A stretch of DNA of 41,980 nucleotides, from positions 1 through 41,980 of the forward strand of contig NZ_BJVA01000020.1 in assembly GCF_007988905.1 (NCBI RefSeq), in the 5' to 3' direction. This document shows positions 33,093 through 41,687 of the stretch, piece after piece. The notes below the pieces were generated by a model. It was not told where the DNA came from. It made no database searches and was given only the letters and a program-made list of their open reading frames with translations. The position numbers were made by a program, and so were the translations under genes. The stretch is from Gluconobacter kanchanaburiensis NBRC 103587 (GTDB lineage: Bacteria; Pseudomonadota; Alphaproteobacteria; Acetobacterales; Acetobacteraceae). The stretch's first letter is position 1, and every line of letters starts with the position of its first letter.

Positions 33093-34569
33093 TGTCCTCC
33101 CCGAGCATTTCCAGAAGTTTGGTCTGCTGAACCTTCCCATAGTGGGATCGGGGAAGATGCGGGACGAACAGGATCTGCTTGGGCACCTTGTGACGGGACA
33201 GGATGCCCCGGCAGTGCTCGATGAGTGTTGTTGCCGGAACGTGCCTGTCGGCCTGGAGCACGATAGCGGCGCAGATGCGCTCACCCCATTCTGGATCGGG
33301 CAGCGCGAAGACATGGACGTCCTGAACGACAGGATGTTCCATCAGCGCCTCCGCGACTTCGCGCGGCTGGACGGACATGCCGCCCGTCCGGATGATCTCC
33401 TTGCGTCGACCGACGACATGGAGCAGCCCGTCATGGTCGCGTTCTCCCAGATCCCCCGTTGCAAGCCATCCATCCCGGAGGATGGCTGCCGTAAGGTCCG
33501 GACGTTTCCAGTAACCGGCCATCAGATGAGGGCCGCTAATTTCAATTTCTCCCTTCCGGGATATCGGATCCTGATCCGTCAGCCGCGCCTGTACGGTATT
33601 CAGTGCGAAGCCGACGGCACCGCTGGACTGTCCGGCTCTGCGAAGGGAGGCCAGCACATCTGCGGGAAGATAGAAGCTCCAGGGGGCTTCCGTCATGCCA
33701 TAGAGAATGCTGAGACGAGGCCCCAGAAGAGCGGTCGCGCCATCAAGGACATCCTGTGACAGTGCGGCGGCCCCGACGTCGAGCGATCGGAGATTCAACA
33801 GGTGTTTCGGGGCGGACGGCGCTTCAGCTTCATGCCGGACAAGGCGACCAAGTTGTGTCGGGACGAGGGAGCTGAAGACGGCGGCTGTGGTGTACAGTTG
33901 GGACAGGAAAGCTGCCGGGTTGAAGCGGCCCCCGAGCACCACGGTGCCGCCGCTGCACAGATGAGCCAGAACGGAAATGGAGGCAATCGGCCATAGGGGG
34001 CGCACATTCAGCAGGACATCCCCCACAGAGGTGGGGCGTGCCAGACGGATGTTGCTGATGACGGCTGTAAGACTGCCGTGGGTATGCATGACGGCTTTTG
34101 GCTGCCCGGTGGTGCCCCCGGTGTAGTTCAGGGAAGCGAGAGTGTTTGGAGCAGTGGCTGGAAAGGAGGCCCCACGTCCGGCCCATGCGGTTGGGAGGGG
34201 CTGGCTGGGCACGCTCCCGAGGTTCAGAGCCTGTGCCTGTGCGGCTGTTCCGTACAGCAGAAGACCAATATCCGCGTCTTCTATCTGGCTTTCCAGTTCC
34301 CGCGGAGACAGTGAAGGATCAAGCGGAACGCGCACATAGCCGTTTGCCATCGCGCCATAATCAGCGACGAGATAGGGAATGCTGGCGTCCGAAAGAATAC
34401 CGATCCGCGCGCCCCTGGGCAGGGAGAGCCCGGTCAGAAAATCTCCGAAGCCGGCCAGCGCTGCCACAAACTGGCTGAAGGTCAGGTGGTTTCCTGTGGC
34501 CAGGTCCTGAACCGCGACGGTATCGGGCCACTGTTCGGCAGCACTGGAGAAGAGAGCGCCCAGCGTCAT
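33073..34569 (-). CDS. AMP-forming acyl-/aryl-CoA synthetase (ANL superfamily)
   Basis: A 498-aa adenylate-forming enzyme expected to activate a carboxylic acid with ATP and CoA. Motifs in order: YTGGTTGQPKAV (149-160, P-loop-like A3), LYGMTEAPW (about 283-291, A5), WLATGDLGERDHDG (A7), GRRKEIIRTGGMSVQP (A8 hinge), and PRSHYGKV with the adenylation lysine Lys478 (A10). The A5 and substrate-pocket residues do not identify the acid. Its neighbours (ADH, crotonase, ACS transporter) suggest a small aromatic or branched acid. It is last in the two-gene minus-strand unit, 4 bp after the ADH gene. Confidence 0.9.
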   Translation of the reverse strand: MTLGALFSSAAEQWPDTVAVQDLATGNHLTFSQFVAALAGFGDFLTGLSLPRGARIGILSDASIPYLVADYGAMANGYVRVPLDPSLSPRELESQIEDADIGLLLYGTAAQAQALNLGSVPSQPLPTAWAGRGASFPATAPNTLASLNYTGGTTGQPKAVMHTHGSLTAVISNIRLARPTSVGDVLLNVRPLWPIASISVLAHLCSGGTVVLGGRFNPAAFLSQLYTTAAVFSSLVPTQLGRLVRHEAEAPSAPKHLLNLRSLDVGAAALSQDVLDGATALLGPRLSILYGMTEAPWSFYLPADVLASLRRAGQSSGAVGFALNTVQARLTDQDPISRKGEIEISGPHLMAGYWKRPDLTAAILRDGWLATGDLGERDHDGLLHVVGRRKEIIRTGGMSVQPREVAEALMEHPVVQDVHVFALPDPEWGERICAAIVLQADRHVPATTLIEHCRGILSRHKVPKQILFVPHLPRSHYGKVQQTKLLEMLGEDITKGST

Positions 34570-34573
34570 GACG

Positions 34574-35599
34574 TTACCATCCGCTCAGAATGATGCGGCC
34601 GTCCACCTGTCTGGATTCAAGCAGCGCGTGGGCCCGTGAGGCCTCTGGGAAAGGCAGGATGCGATCGATCTGCGGCCTGACGATTCCCGAGGAGATCATG
34701 GCAAGAGACTGTCTGACCTCGTCGAGCGTTGCGCTGCCAGAGCCCTGCACCCGGATGCGGCGGCCAATCAGAAGGCCGGGCGAAACTGCCACATCGGCGG
34801 GCGAGACATTTCCCAGAACGACGACCCGTCCCCCCATTCCCATGCAACGCAGGGTCTGGGGGAGGGTGAAGCCCAGATTTTCCATGGCGATGTCCACACC
34901 CTGTTTTGCTGTCGCAGCCCAGACATCCCGACTGTACTGACCGTCTGAGACGAGAACCGTTCCGGCGCCAAGCTCCCTGAGAAAGCCGACTTTCCGCTCG
35001 CTGCCTGTGATGGCGATGACATGGGCCCCCAGTGCCTTTGCGATCTGGACCTGATGAACGCCCAGACCACCGCTGGCGCCATTGACCAGAACAGTATCGC
35101 CCGCCTGTATGCCGGCCTGGGAGACCAGGGCCCGCATTGCTGTGCCAATGGGACAGGACGCAAGAGCAGCCTCCGGATAGGGAACGTTGTCAGGAATGCG
35201 GATGGCCGAAATGGCGGGCAGACGAATGTATTCGGCGTAGGCGCCTTCGGTATCGATGGCTGGCAGGGAGAGGGAACGACACAGGTCCTGACGCCCGCGC
35301 AGGCAGTCCCGGCAGGTGCCGCAGAAGCGCCGCTGATACCCTACAATCCGGTCGCCGACGGTCAGGGCGGTGACGGAAGACCCTGTCTGGACGATCTCAC
35401 CCGAGACTTCATGTCCCAGAATCACACCGGCGGGGGCACCAGGCAGCTTTCCGGCACGGTGCAGCAGGTCGTGATGACAGATCCCCGCCGATTCGACGCG
35501 GACCAGAACATCGTCCGGACCCACCTGAGGCACCGGAATTTCGCGGAGAACCAACTGCTCCGGGCCGCCGAAATCCTTGAGAAGAATGGCTTTCATCAT
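34574..35599 (-). CDS. Zinc-dependent medium-chain alcohol dehydrogenase
   Basis: A 341-aa MDR-family enzyme. The N-terminal GroES-like domain has the catalytic zinc ligands Cys41 and the His63-Glu64 pair (GHE), and a full structural-zinc loop (Cys93, Cys96, Cys99, Cys107). The Rossmann domain starts at VLVNGASGGLGVHQVQIAK. It would interconvert an alcohol and an aldehyde or ketone with NAD(P). ATG 35599 or 35596 is preferred, with AGGGA 5 or 8 nt upstream; a start at 35635 would run through the operator palindrome. It is divergent from the crotonase gene. Confidence 0.9.
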   Translation of the reverse strand: MMKAILLKDFGGPEQLVLREIPVPQVGPDDVLVRVESAGICHHDLLHRAGKLPGAPAGVILGHEVSGEIVQTGSSVTALTVGDRIVGYQRRFCGTCRDCLRGRQDLCRSLSLPAIDTEGAYAEYIRLPAISAIRIPDNVPYPEAALASCPIGTAMRALVSQAGIQAGDTVLVNGASGGLGVHQVQIAKALGAHVIAITGSERKVGFLRELGAGTVLVSDGQYSRDVWAATAKQGVDIAMENLGFTLPQTLRCMGMGGRVVVLGNVSPADVAVSPGLLIGRRIRVQGSGSATLDEVRQSLAMISSGIVRPQIDRILPFPEASRAHALLESRQVDGRIILSGW

Positions 35600-35617
35600 G
35601 CGGTTCCCTGCATATAT

Positions 35618-35632
35618 GTTCATATTATGAAC
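35618..35632. promoter_or_regulatory. Perfect 15-bp palindrome, candidate IclR operator
   Basis: GTTCATA-T-TATGAAC, with 7-bp arms and a single central base, lies in the AT-rich gap between the divergent ADH and crotonase genes. IclR-family operators are commonly 15-bp palindromes of this 7-1-7 form. A further half-site-like ATTGCGAAC occurs at 35644-35652. The palindrome overlaps the upstream end of the ADH leader, well placed for repression. Confidence 0.6.
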
Positions 35633-35707
35633 CATTAGATCGAATTGCGAACTTTTTTATATTCCACATGGATTTCCGTTGCTATGGTAATTTAACGATC
35701 AAAAAAT

Positions 35708-36427
35708 ATGAGCGATCAGGGTTATACTATGATTTCAAGTGATATATCGGAAAACGTTCTGACGCTCACCCTTGATCGTCCCGAGCGTCTGAATGCTCTG
35801 GACAGTGCGGGCAAAGCGGCTCTGGGGCGTGCCTGGCATGATGCGCTCCGTAATCCTTCGGTGCGCGCGGTGGTGTTGCAGGGAGCGGGCGAACGCGCAT
35901 TCTGTGCCGGGTCGGACCTCAAGGAGATCGGCGCAACGGGGCAGGTCGCACGGACCGATGTTCTGGCGTCGTGTCTGCCGGGCGTGGCTGAAGATTTCAC
36001 CAAACCGGTTGTCGCAGCGCTTCATGGTCATGTGATTGGCCTCGGCATCAGCATCGCCATGTACTGTGATTTCAGGATTGCGGCTCCAACGGCGCGTTTC
36101 CGTTTTCCAGAAGTCGAACACGACATGCTTTCCGGTTTCAGCGCCATTGAACTGCCCTCCCTGATTGGTGAGGCCGCGGCTCTGGATATCATGCTGACCG
36201 GTCGTTCATTTGACGCGTTCGAAGCACAGAGACTGGGTCTTGTCTCGGTTGTTGAAGAGGACCCTCGGGAAGCCGCCCGTTCTCTGGCCCTTAGACTGGC
36301 GGCGTTGCCTGTTTCTGCGATGGGCTGGAGCAAGCGGCTGCTTCTTGCGGAGCGGCGGACCCGTATCGACAGGCATCTGGCTCTTGTGGACCAGGCGCGC
36401 AGGGAGGTGGGCGAGCATGAGCGCTGA
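35708..36427 (+). CDS. Enoyl-CoA hydratase/isomerase (crotonase) family protein with Ser/Glu active-site pair
   Basis: A 239-aa crotonase. The oxyanion-hole segments AFCAGSDLKEIG (64-75) and HGHVIGLGISIAMYCDFRIA (106-125) are intact. By motif alignment, the position of the first catalytic glutamate of enoyl-CoA hydratase is Ser115, while the second glutamate is kept as Glu135 (RFPEVEH). Standard hydratases need both. A Ser/Glu pair is found in hydroxycinnamoyl-CoA hydratase-lyase, so a lyase, isomerase or hydrolase role is more likely than simple hydration. The C-terminus is shorter than in the lyase. It is first in the +-strand unit; the next gene overlaps by 11 bp. Confidence 0.87.
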   Translation: MSDQGYTMISSDISENVLTLTLDRPERLNALDSAGKAALGRAWHDALRNPSVRAVVLQGAGERAFCAGSDLKEIGATGQVARTDVLASCLPGVAEDFTKPVVAALHGHVIGLGISIAMYCDFRIAAPTARFRFPEVEHDMLSGFSAIELPSLIGEAAALDIMLTGRSFDAFEAQRLGLVSVVEEDPREAARSLALRLAALPVSAMGWSKRLLLAERRTRIDRHLALVDQARREVGEHER

Positions 36428-37763
36428 CGACCTTTCCCTCGCCACGCAAAACGCTGTCTTCAGGCGGATTGCCTGGCGTCTGATGCCGTTTCTCTTTGCG
36501 TGCCTGGTCTTTAATTGGCTGGACCGGGTAGCCATCAGCTTCGCCCATCTCCAGTTCCGTCAGGATCTGGGCATTACCGACACTGTATTTGGACTGTCCG
36601 TCGGCCTCTTTTCAGCCGGTTATCTGCTGTGTGAAATTCCGAGCAATCTGGTTCTGGAACGTTTCGGTGCCAGACGTTCTTTGGCACGGATCATGATTCT
36701 GTGGGGAATCGTTACGATCAGCATGGCGTTCGTGCAGGGACCATACAGCCTCTATCTGACCCGGACGCTGCTGGGGATGGCCGAAGCGGGATTCTTCCCC
36801 GGCGTGATCCTGTATCTGACGTACTGGTTTCCGGATGCCTACCGCGCCCGGATTACGTCACGCTTCATCATGGCGATCGCGGTATGCGGCATTGTGGGCG
36901 GCCCGGTTTCCACATGGATCATGACGCATCTCGCAGGGGTGTGGGGCTGGCATGGGTGGCAGTGGCTGTTCGTGGTGGACGGTCTGCCGCCGGTTCTCGC
37001 CGGGCTGTTGGCCTATCGCTGGCTGTCCGACCGCCCCGCAGACGCGCACTGGCTGAGCCCTGAGGATCGTGCCACGGTTCAACAGACACTTGGGCAGGCT
37101 CTCGGACCCGCGCAGGACCAGCGAGGCGTGGTGCTGAAAAGCACTCTCAGGGACGCTTTGGCGAACCGTACGCTCTGGCTGCTCTCCCTGAGCTACTGCA
37201 TGACGATCATGTGCACCGGCAATGTCGTCAATTTCTGGGTTCCGTCCATTCTGCGGGCTTCGGGGGTGCGGGACCTTCAGACACTCGGAAATCTCAGCGC
37301 TCTGCCCCATGTCATCGGGATCGGCGCCATGCTGCTGGCCTGCAGGAGCTCCGACCGGAAGGGTGAGAGGCGCTGGCATTTTGCAGCGGGCGGCGGTCTG
37401 GCCGTGCTGGGCATGCTGCTGTTGCCCTGGAGCCTGCATCATGCGGCGCTGACCATGGTCTTCCTGACGTTGATGGTCTGCGGATATCTGATTGCCACCG
37501 CTATATTCTGGAGCATTCCGGCGACGCTGCTTCCGGTCGGTGAACGGGCGGTCGGGCTGGCCGTCATCAATTGCGCCGGTCAGATCGGCAGCATCCTAAC
37601 GCCCGTAATGATCGGGTTTCTCAAATCCAGGCTGGGCGGCTTCGAGGCTGCCCTGACCACCGTCAGCGTTCTGGTCGCTCTTGGCGTGCTGGTCCTGCTG
37701 CGATGTACAGCCCCATCTTCCGCCAGACGCTCCTTTTTTTTCCTACCGGACGCAAAGTCATGA
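36417..37763 (+). CDS. MFS transporter, anion:cation symporter (ACS) family
   Basis: A 448-aa inner-membrane protein with twelve predicted helices. It shows the ACS pattern: FNWLDRVAISFAHLQFRQDLGI in two parts near helix 1, GLFSAGYLLCEIPSNLVLERFGARR (helix 2 to loop 2-3), GMAEAGFFPGVILYLTYWFP and RITSRFIMAIAV. This family imports organic anions such as phthalate, tartrate and hydroxyphenylacetate, matching a ligase that activates an acid. ATG 36417 is preceded by AGGGAGGTG. It ends in an ATGA overlap with the monooxygenase gene. The frame is open from 36210 inside the crotonase gene, without support. Confidence 0.91.
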   Translation: MSADDLSLATQNAVFRRIAWRLMPFLFACLVFNWLDRVAISFAHLQFRQDLGITDTVFGLSVGLFSAGYLLCEIPSNLVLERFGARRSLARIMILWGIVTISMAFVQGPYSLYLTRTLLGMAEAGFFPGVILYLTYWFPDAYRARITSRFIMAIAVCGIVGGPVSTWIMTHLAGVWGWHGWQWLFVVDGLPPVLAGLLAYRWLSDRPADAHWLSPEDRATVQQTLGQALGPAQDQRGVVLKSTLRDALANRTLWLLSLSYCMTIMCTGNVVNFWVPSILRASGVRDLQTLGNLSALPHVIGIGAMLLACRSSDRKGERRWHFAAGGGLAVLGMLLLPWSLHHAALTMVFLTLMVCGYLIATAIFWSIPATLLPVGERAVGLAVINCAGQIGSILTPVMIGFLKSRLGGFEAALTTVSVLVALGVLVLLRCTAPSSARRSFFFLPDAKS

Positions 37764-38959
37764 CCGATTATTCAGCCCTTGCCAGACAGCTTGCTCCGGC
37801 CATCGCGGCATCCGCTTCGGAGCGTGATGCCGAGAGAATCCTGCCCTATGATATTTTCGACAGTATCCGGGCATCGGGTCTGGGGGCTGCCCGCGTTCCA
37901 CTGGCGCTTGGTGGCGGAGACGTCAGTCAGACTGTCGTAGCGGATATTTTCATTACGCTTGGGCAGGCGGATCCGAATGTTGCGCAGGGGCTGTTTCCCC
38001 ATTTCATGAATATCGAGCAGTTCCGCCTTATGGCGCCGTCTGCGATGCAGGAGCTCTATCTTGGGAAAATCGGCGAGGGCAAGCTGAGTTCCGGTGCGGT
38101 TGCAGAGCGGGGCGCAGGCTTCCGTGGCGATATTCACACCCATGTCGCCCTGGAGCACGGACAGAAAATCCTCCGGGGGAGCAAGTTCTACAGCACAGGC
38201 TGCCTGTTCGCGGATTTCATCAAGGTGCAGGCTGTCGATGAAGACCGCCGCGCACTCTATGTCGTTCTTCCCCGGGACGCGGAAGGGCTTGTCCTGAAAG
38301 ACGACTGGGACGGGATGGGCCAGCGTCTCACGGCGAGTGGCACGACGGAGTTTCACGATATCGTCGTATCGGACGAGCAGGTCATTCCGGTTCATCACTG
38401 GTCAGGACGGCGAAACTATGCGGGGGCGGCGGCGCAGTTGATCCACTGTGCCATTGATGTGGGGATCGGACGTGCTGTCGTGGAGGACGCCATAGACTGG
38501 GCGAAAAACCATACGCGCCCTCTCAGGGAGAGCGGAGTGAGCAGGGCGAGTGACGACCCGTACATTCTTTATGCGATCGGAGAGATGTCCACCCGTGTTC
38601 GCGCTGCTGAAGTTCTGGTGCGTCATGCAGCGCAGGACATCGAGCGCGCAGCCCGCGCGCAGCTTGAGGATGTCGCACGCGGCAGTTCGGAAAATTCTCC
38701 GGAGACGGAACAACATCTGGTGCAGGCGTCCATCAGCACTGCGGGGGCAAAAATCGCTTCAACCGATGCTGCGCTTTTCGTCTCCCAGCGCATGTATGAT
38801 GTTGGCGGTGCTGCGACCACGCAGAAGCGCTTCAACTATGACCGGCACTGGCGCAACGCCCGCACACACACGACACATGACAGTGTGGCTTACAAATACA
38901 AGGCGATCGGCAACTTCCTCCTGAACGACACGCCTCCGCCCATCACCTTCACCTACTGA
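37760..38959 (+). CDS. Acyl-CoA dehydrogenase-fold flavin monooxygenase, DszC/SfnB-like
   Basis: A 399-aa protein with the acyl-CoA dehydrogenase fold. The C-terminus reads VSQRMYDVGGAATTQ followed by DRHWRNARTHTTHD, the hallmark of group D flavin monooxygenases and related oxidases such as DszC and SfnB, not of true acyl-CoA dehydrogenases with their catalytic glutamate. Such enzymes use reduced flavin from a separate reductase, and none is encoded nearby. Known members oxidise sulfur or nitrogen in small molecules. The substrate here is open: a sulfur-containing or ring compound handled by the same cluster. The ATG overlaps the MFS stop (ATGA). Confidence 0.85.
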   Translation: MTDYSALARQLAPAIAASASERDAERILPYDIFDSIRASGLGAARVPLALGGGDVSQTVVADIFITLGQADPNVAQGLFPHFMNIEQFRLMAPSAMQELYLGKIGEGKLSSGAVAERGAGFRGDIHTHVALEHGQKILRGSKFYSTGCLFADFIKVQAVDEDRRALYVVLPRDAEGLVLKDDWDGMGQRLTASGTTEFHDIVVSDEQVIPVHHWSGRRNYAGAAAQLIHCAIDVGIGRAVVEDAIDWAKNHTRPLRESGVSRASDDPYILYAIGEMSTRVRAAEVLVRHAAQDIERAARAQLEDVARGSSENSPETEQHLVQASISTAGAKIASTDAALFVSQRMYDVGGAATTQKRFNYDRHWRNARTHTTHDSVAYKYKAIGNFLLNDTPPPITFTY

Positions 38960-38989
38960 AACGGTCTCCCATGCGTCGAAGGGCGCATT

Positions 38990-39033
38990 CCCTCTATATT
39001 AAACTATATAAAATAGTATATAAATAAAAAGGA
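38990..39033 (+). promoter_or_regulatory. AT-rich promoter region with small dyad and ribosome site
   Basis: A sharply AT-rich block precedes the third receptor gene. ACTAT (39003-39007) and ATAGT (39013-39017) form a dyad, and several TATA-like hexamers overlap it. AAGGA at 39029-39033 is a good Shine-Dalgarno 9 nt before ATG 39043. An own promoter for the receptor seems likely, but no single -10 can be fixed. Confidence 0.4.
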
Positions 39034-39042
39034 CTCAAATCT

Positions 39043-41637
39043 ATGGTTGTTAGAGCGTTTCCGGTCAGGCGATACCTGTCCGTTCTGACGGTTGTTTCCG
39101 TTCTCCCGTACTCCGTTTTTGCAGCGGAAGACCCTGTGCGGAAAAACGAGGCCGGATCGAAGGTGAGGACCATCGTTACCCATCGTCATGCTCCAGCAGG
39201 TCAAAAGCCACCTCGAAATGTGGCTTCCGGAGCGGGACGAACAGGCCGTATTTCCGCTCTTCGTCAGCCGCCCGTCCAGTCTGCTCCGGAGAGCATTTCC
39301 GTTCTCGGGCGGCAGGAGGATCCTGTGCTGTCCCCGTCCACCCGTCGCCACAGCACAGTCAATGTGCAGGTTGTCAATGCCGAGGAAATCGTAAGGACGG
39401 GACAGAGTAACGCCATGGCGGCTCTGGAACAGCTTATCCCTTCGGTCAGTTCCCCGTCTTTTAGCGGCGTGGGTTCCAACCGCTTTATCCGGACTATGCA
39501 GTTAAGAAACCTGTCGGCCGATCACACGCTGATCCTCGTGAATGGGAAACGCCGTCATCTGACGGCCAATTTTAACGCAAATGCCGGACCAAACTCAGGA
39601 ACGGAGCCTGCGGATCTTTCCCTGATCCCTCTGAGTGCCATCGACCATATCGAAGTCATAACGGAAGGGGCTTCAGCGCTTTACGGGCAGGACGCGATTG
39701 CCGGCGCGGTCAATATCGTTCTCAAACATAATACGAGCGGCGGATCGCTTAATTTTGTCGATAGCGGATATTATAAGGGCGATGGCGTCGGCGTGAACGG
39801 GTATGGTGATTATGCGTTCAAACTGGGGAAAAATGGCGGTTATCTAGACCTCGCGGCTCAGGTATCCAATCAGTTGCCGACCAATCGGTCGGGCCTTTAC
39901 ACCGGCTCCATGTATTTCCCTCTGGCTGACGGAAGCGTTGACCCGCGCCAGACGAAGGCTGGTCGGAACTACAACCGGCTGGAAGGGCTGGGGCATACGA
40001 CGATGGAAACGGTGTCGGCAAATGGTGCCATACCGCTAACCGATCATATCCGCGCCTATATGACGTCTACATACGGCCATCGAACCGTGGAAAATCAGGT
40101 GACGTTCCGAAATCAGTCCAACAACAATACGATCCGCGCGCTGTATCCGGATGGCTTTATTCCGCTGATGGGGATGACTGAAAACGACTTTCAGGTGAAT
40201 GGCGGCGTACAGGGAACAACAGCAGGGTGGAACTGGGACAGCTACGTTACATATGGCCGTGATTACGAAAGCTATACCACGCTGAATTCTGACAACCCGA
40301 CATTTGGCCTGGCCAGCAAAAGAAATTTCTATGATGGCGCCGATATTGCAACGCAGCTTGTTGCCGGCTTCAAGACATCACACAATTTCCATCCCTCGTT
40401 TCTCTCCGGTCCCCTTCTGCTCGAACTCGGGGGAGAGTACCGGCATGATACCTTCCAGTTGACCGCGGGTGAATATCAGTCCTGGGCAGATGGCGGGGTA
40501 ACGGTTCTTGACGGTCCCAATGCAGGTGCCCGGGCCACCCCCGGCGCATCGGGACATATCGGCGCATCGCCAGACACGGCCAGCAATACGGCACGGGACG
40601 TTTTCGACGGGCATGTTAATCTTTCGTTTCATATTCTGCCCAAATGGGAATGGACGCTGGGTGGACATGCCGTGAGTTATTCGAACCTGACCACCACGGA
40701 AACGGGTTCGATCGGAACACGATACGACTTCAACAAACGTTGGGCCATTCGCGCCAACATCAACACCGGCTACCGGCCACCCACCCTCGGGCAGGAAAAC
40801 TATTTCTACACGTCGACCTTTCCAACCTATACCTTCGCCCAGCTCCCAACGACGAGCGCGGCGGCCAAGGCGCTGGGGGGAGGCAACCTGAAAGGCGAGT
40901 ATTCGCGCAGCTACAGCATTGGAATTGATGCCCATCCTGTAGAAAATTTTACGCTGACCGCCAATCTGTACCGGATCGCGATCAACGACCGTATGGCCAA
41001 TTCTACCCAGTTCGGTGGAACTTCGGTCGAGAATATTCTGAACAATCTCGGGCTTAACGGGATCCGTTATGTGCAGTATTATACCAATCCGGTTGATACC
41101 GTCACGAATGGCGGAGACGTCAATGCATCTTATGCTGTCGATCTGCATGATTTCGGGCATTGGCTGTTTTCGATAGGTGTGAATTTCGCGGATACGGAAA
41201 TCAGTCATTTCAACCAGACGCCCTCTGCCCTCGTGGCGCTCAATCAGACTTATTTCGACGGGTATGCCCGTAATACGCTGCTTCATTCAGCCCCGAAAAA
41301 TCGCGAGACGCTTGGTATCACATGGAACCTGAAAAAGTGGACGGTCGCGTTTGAAGAACAACGCTATGGCGAACTGACATTTATTGCGAACCCTAGTCTG
41401 GCCTCAAAAGACTGGAGCGTTGTCAAGCCGGGATTTATCAGCAATCTGACTGTCGGGTATGATATCAACCCGCGTTGGTCAGTCAGCGTCGGCGCCCAGA
41501 ACCTGTTCAACAAATATCCTGCACAGGTTTCAAAAACTGCTCAGGCGTCATCTAGCGGCGCTTTCAAATATCCTTATTATTCCGCTTATGGATTCATGGG
41601 GGGATATTACTTCGCCAAAATCAGCTTCCATCTCTAA
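39043..41637 (+). CDS. TonB-dependent outer-membrane receptor
   Basis: An 864-aa protein with a signal peptide (cleaved near VFAAED). A basic linker is followed by the plug (VNAEEIVRTGQSNAMAALEQ, MQLRNLSADHTLILVNGKRR, IDHIEVITEGASALYGQDA, AGAVNIVLK) and the barrel, with TGYRPPTLGQENYFY and LTVGYDINPRWSVSVGAQNLF near the end. It lacks an STN domain and belongs to the general iron-complex/cobalamin-like receptor group, unlike the receptors at 15422 and 24611. It follows the monooxygenase gene by 83 bp and may import the substrate of that cluster or an unrelated chelate. Confidence 0.92.
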   Translation: MVVRAFPVRRYLSVLTVVSVLPYSVFAAEDPVRKNEAGSKVRTIVTHRHAPAGQKPPRNVASGAGRTGRISALRQPPVQSAPESISVLGRQEDPVLSPSTRRHSTVNVQVVNAEEIVRTGQSNAMAALEQLIPSVSSPSFSGVGSNRFIRTMQLRNLSADHTLILVNGKRRHLTANFNANAGPNSGTEPADLSLIPLSAIDHIEVITEGASALYGQDAIAGAVNIVLKHNTSGGSLNFVDSGYYKGDGVGVNGYGDYAFKLGKNGGYLDLAAQVSNQLPTNRSGLYTGSMYFPLADGSVDPRQTKAGRNYNRLEGLGHTTMETVSANGAIPLTDHIRAYMTSTYGHRTVENQVTFRNQSNNNTIRALYPDGFIPLMGMTENDFQVNGGVQGTTAGWNWDSYVTYGRDYESYTTLNSDNPTFGLASKRNFYDGADIATQLVAGFKTSHNFHPSFLSGPLLLELGGEYRHDTFQLTAGEYQSWADGGVTVLDGPNAGARATPGASGHIGASPDTASNTARDVFDGHVNLSFHILPKWEWTLGGHAVSYSNLTTTETGSIGTRYDFNKRWAIRANINTGYRPPTLGQENYFYTSTFPTYTFAQLPTTSAAAKALGGGNLKGEYSRSYSIGIDAHPVENFTLTANLYRIAINDRMANSTQFGGTSVENILNNLGLNGIRYVQYYTNPVDTVTNGGDVNASYAVDLHDFGHWLFSIGVNFADTEISHFNQTPSALVALNQTYFDGYARNTLLHSAPKNRETLGITWNLKKWTVAFEEQRYGELTFIANPSLASKDWSVVKPGFISNLTVGYDINPRWSVSVGAQNLFNKYPAQVSKTAQASSSGAFKYPYYSAYGFMGGYYFAKISFHL

Positions 41638-41687
41638 AAATTACAGAAAGTCTTCTAAATTCTATTGAGTGTTATCTGATCTCTCCA

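Noticed and set aside
37571-37759. N-terminal extension of the DszC-like monooxygenase frame
   Set aside because: It lies inside the MFS gene; the family N-terminus and ATGA junction place the start at 37760.
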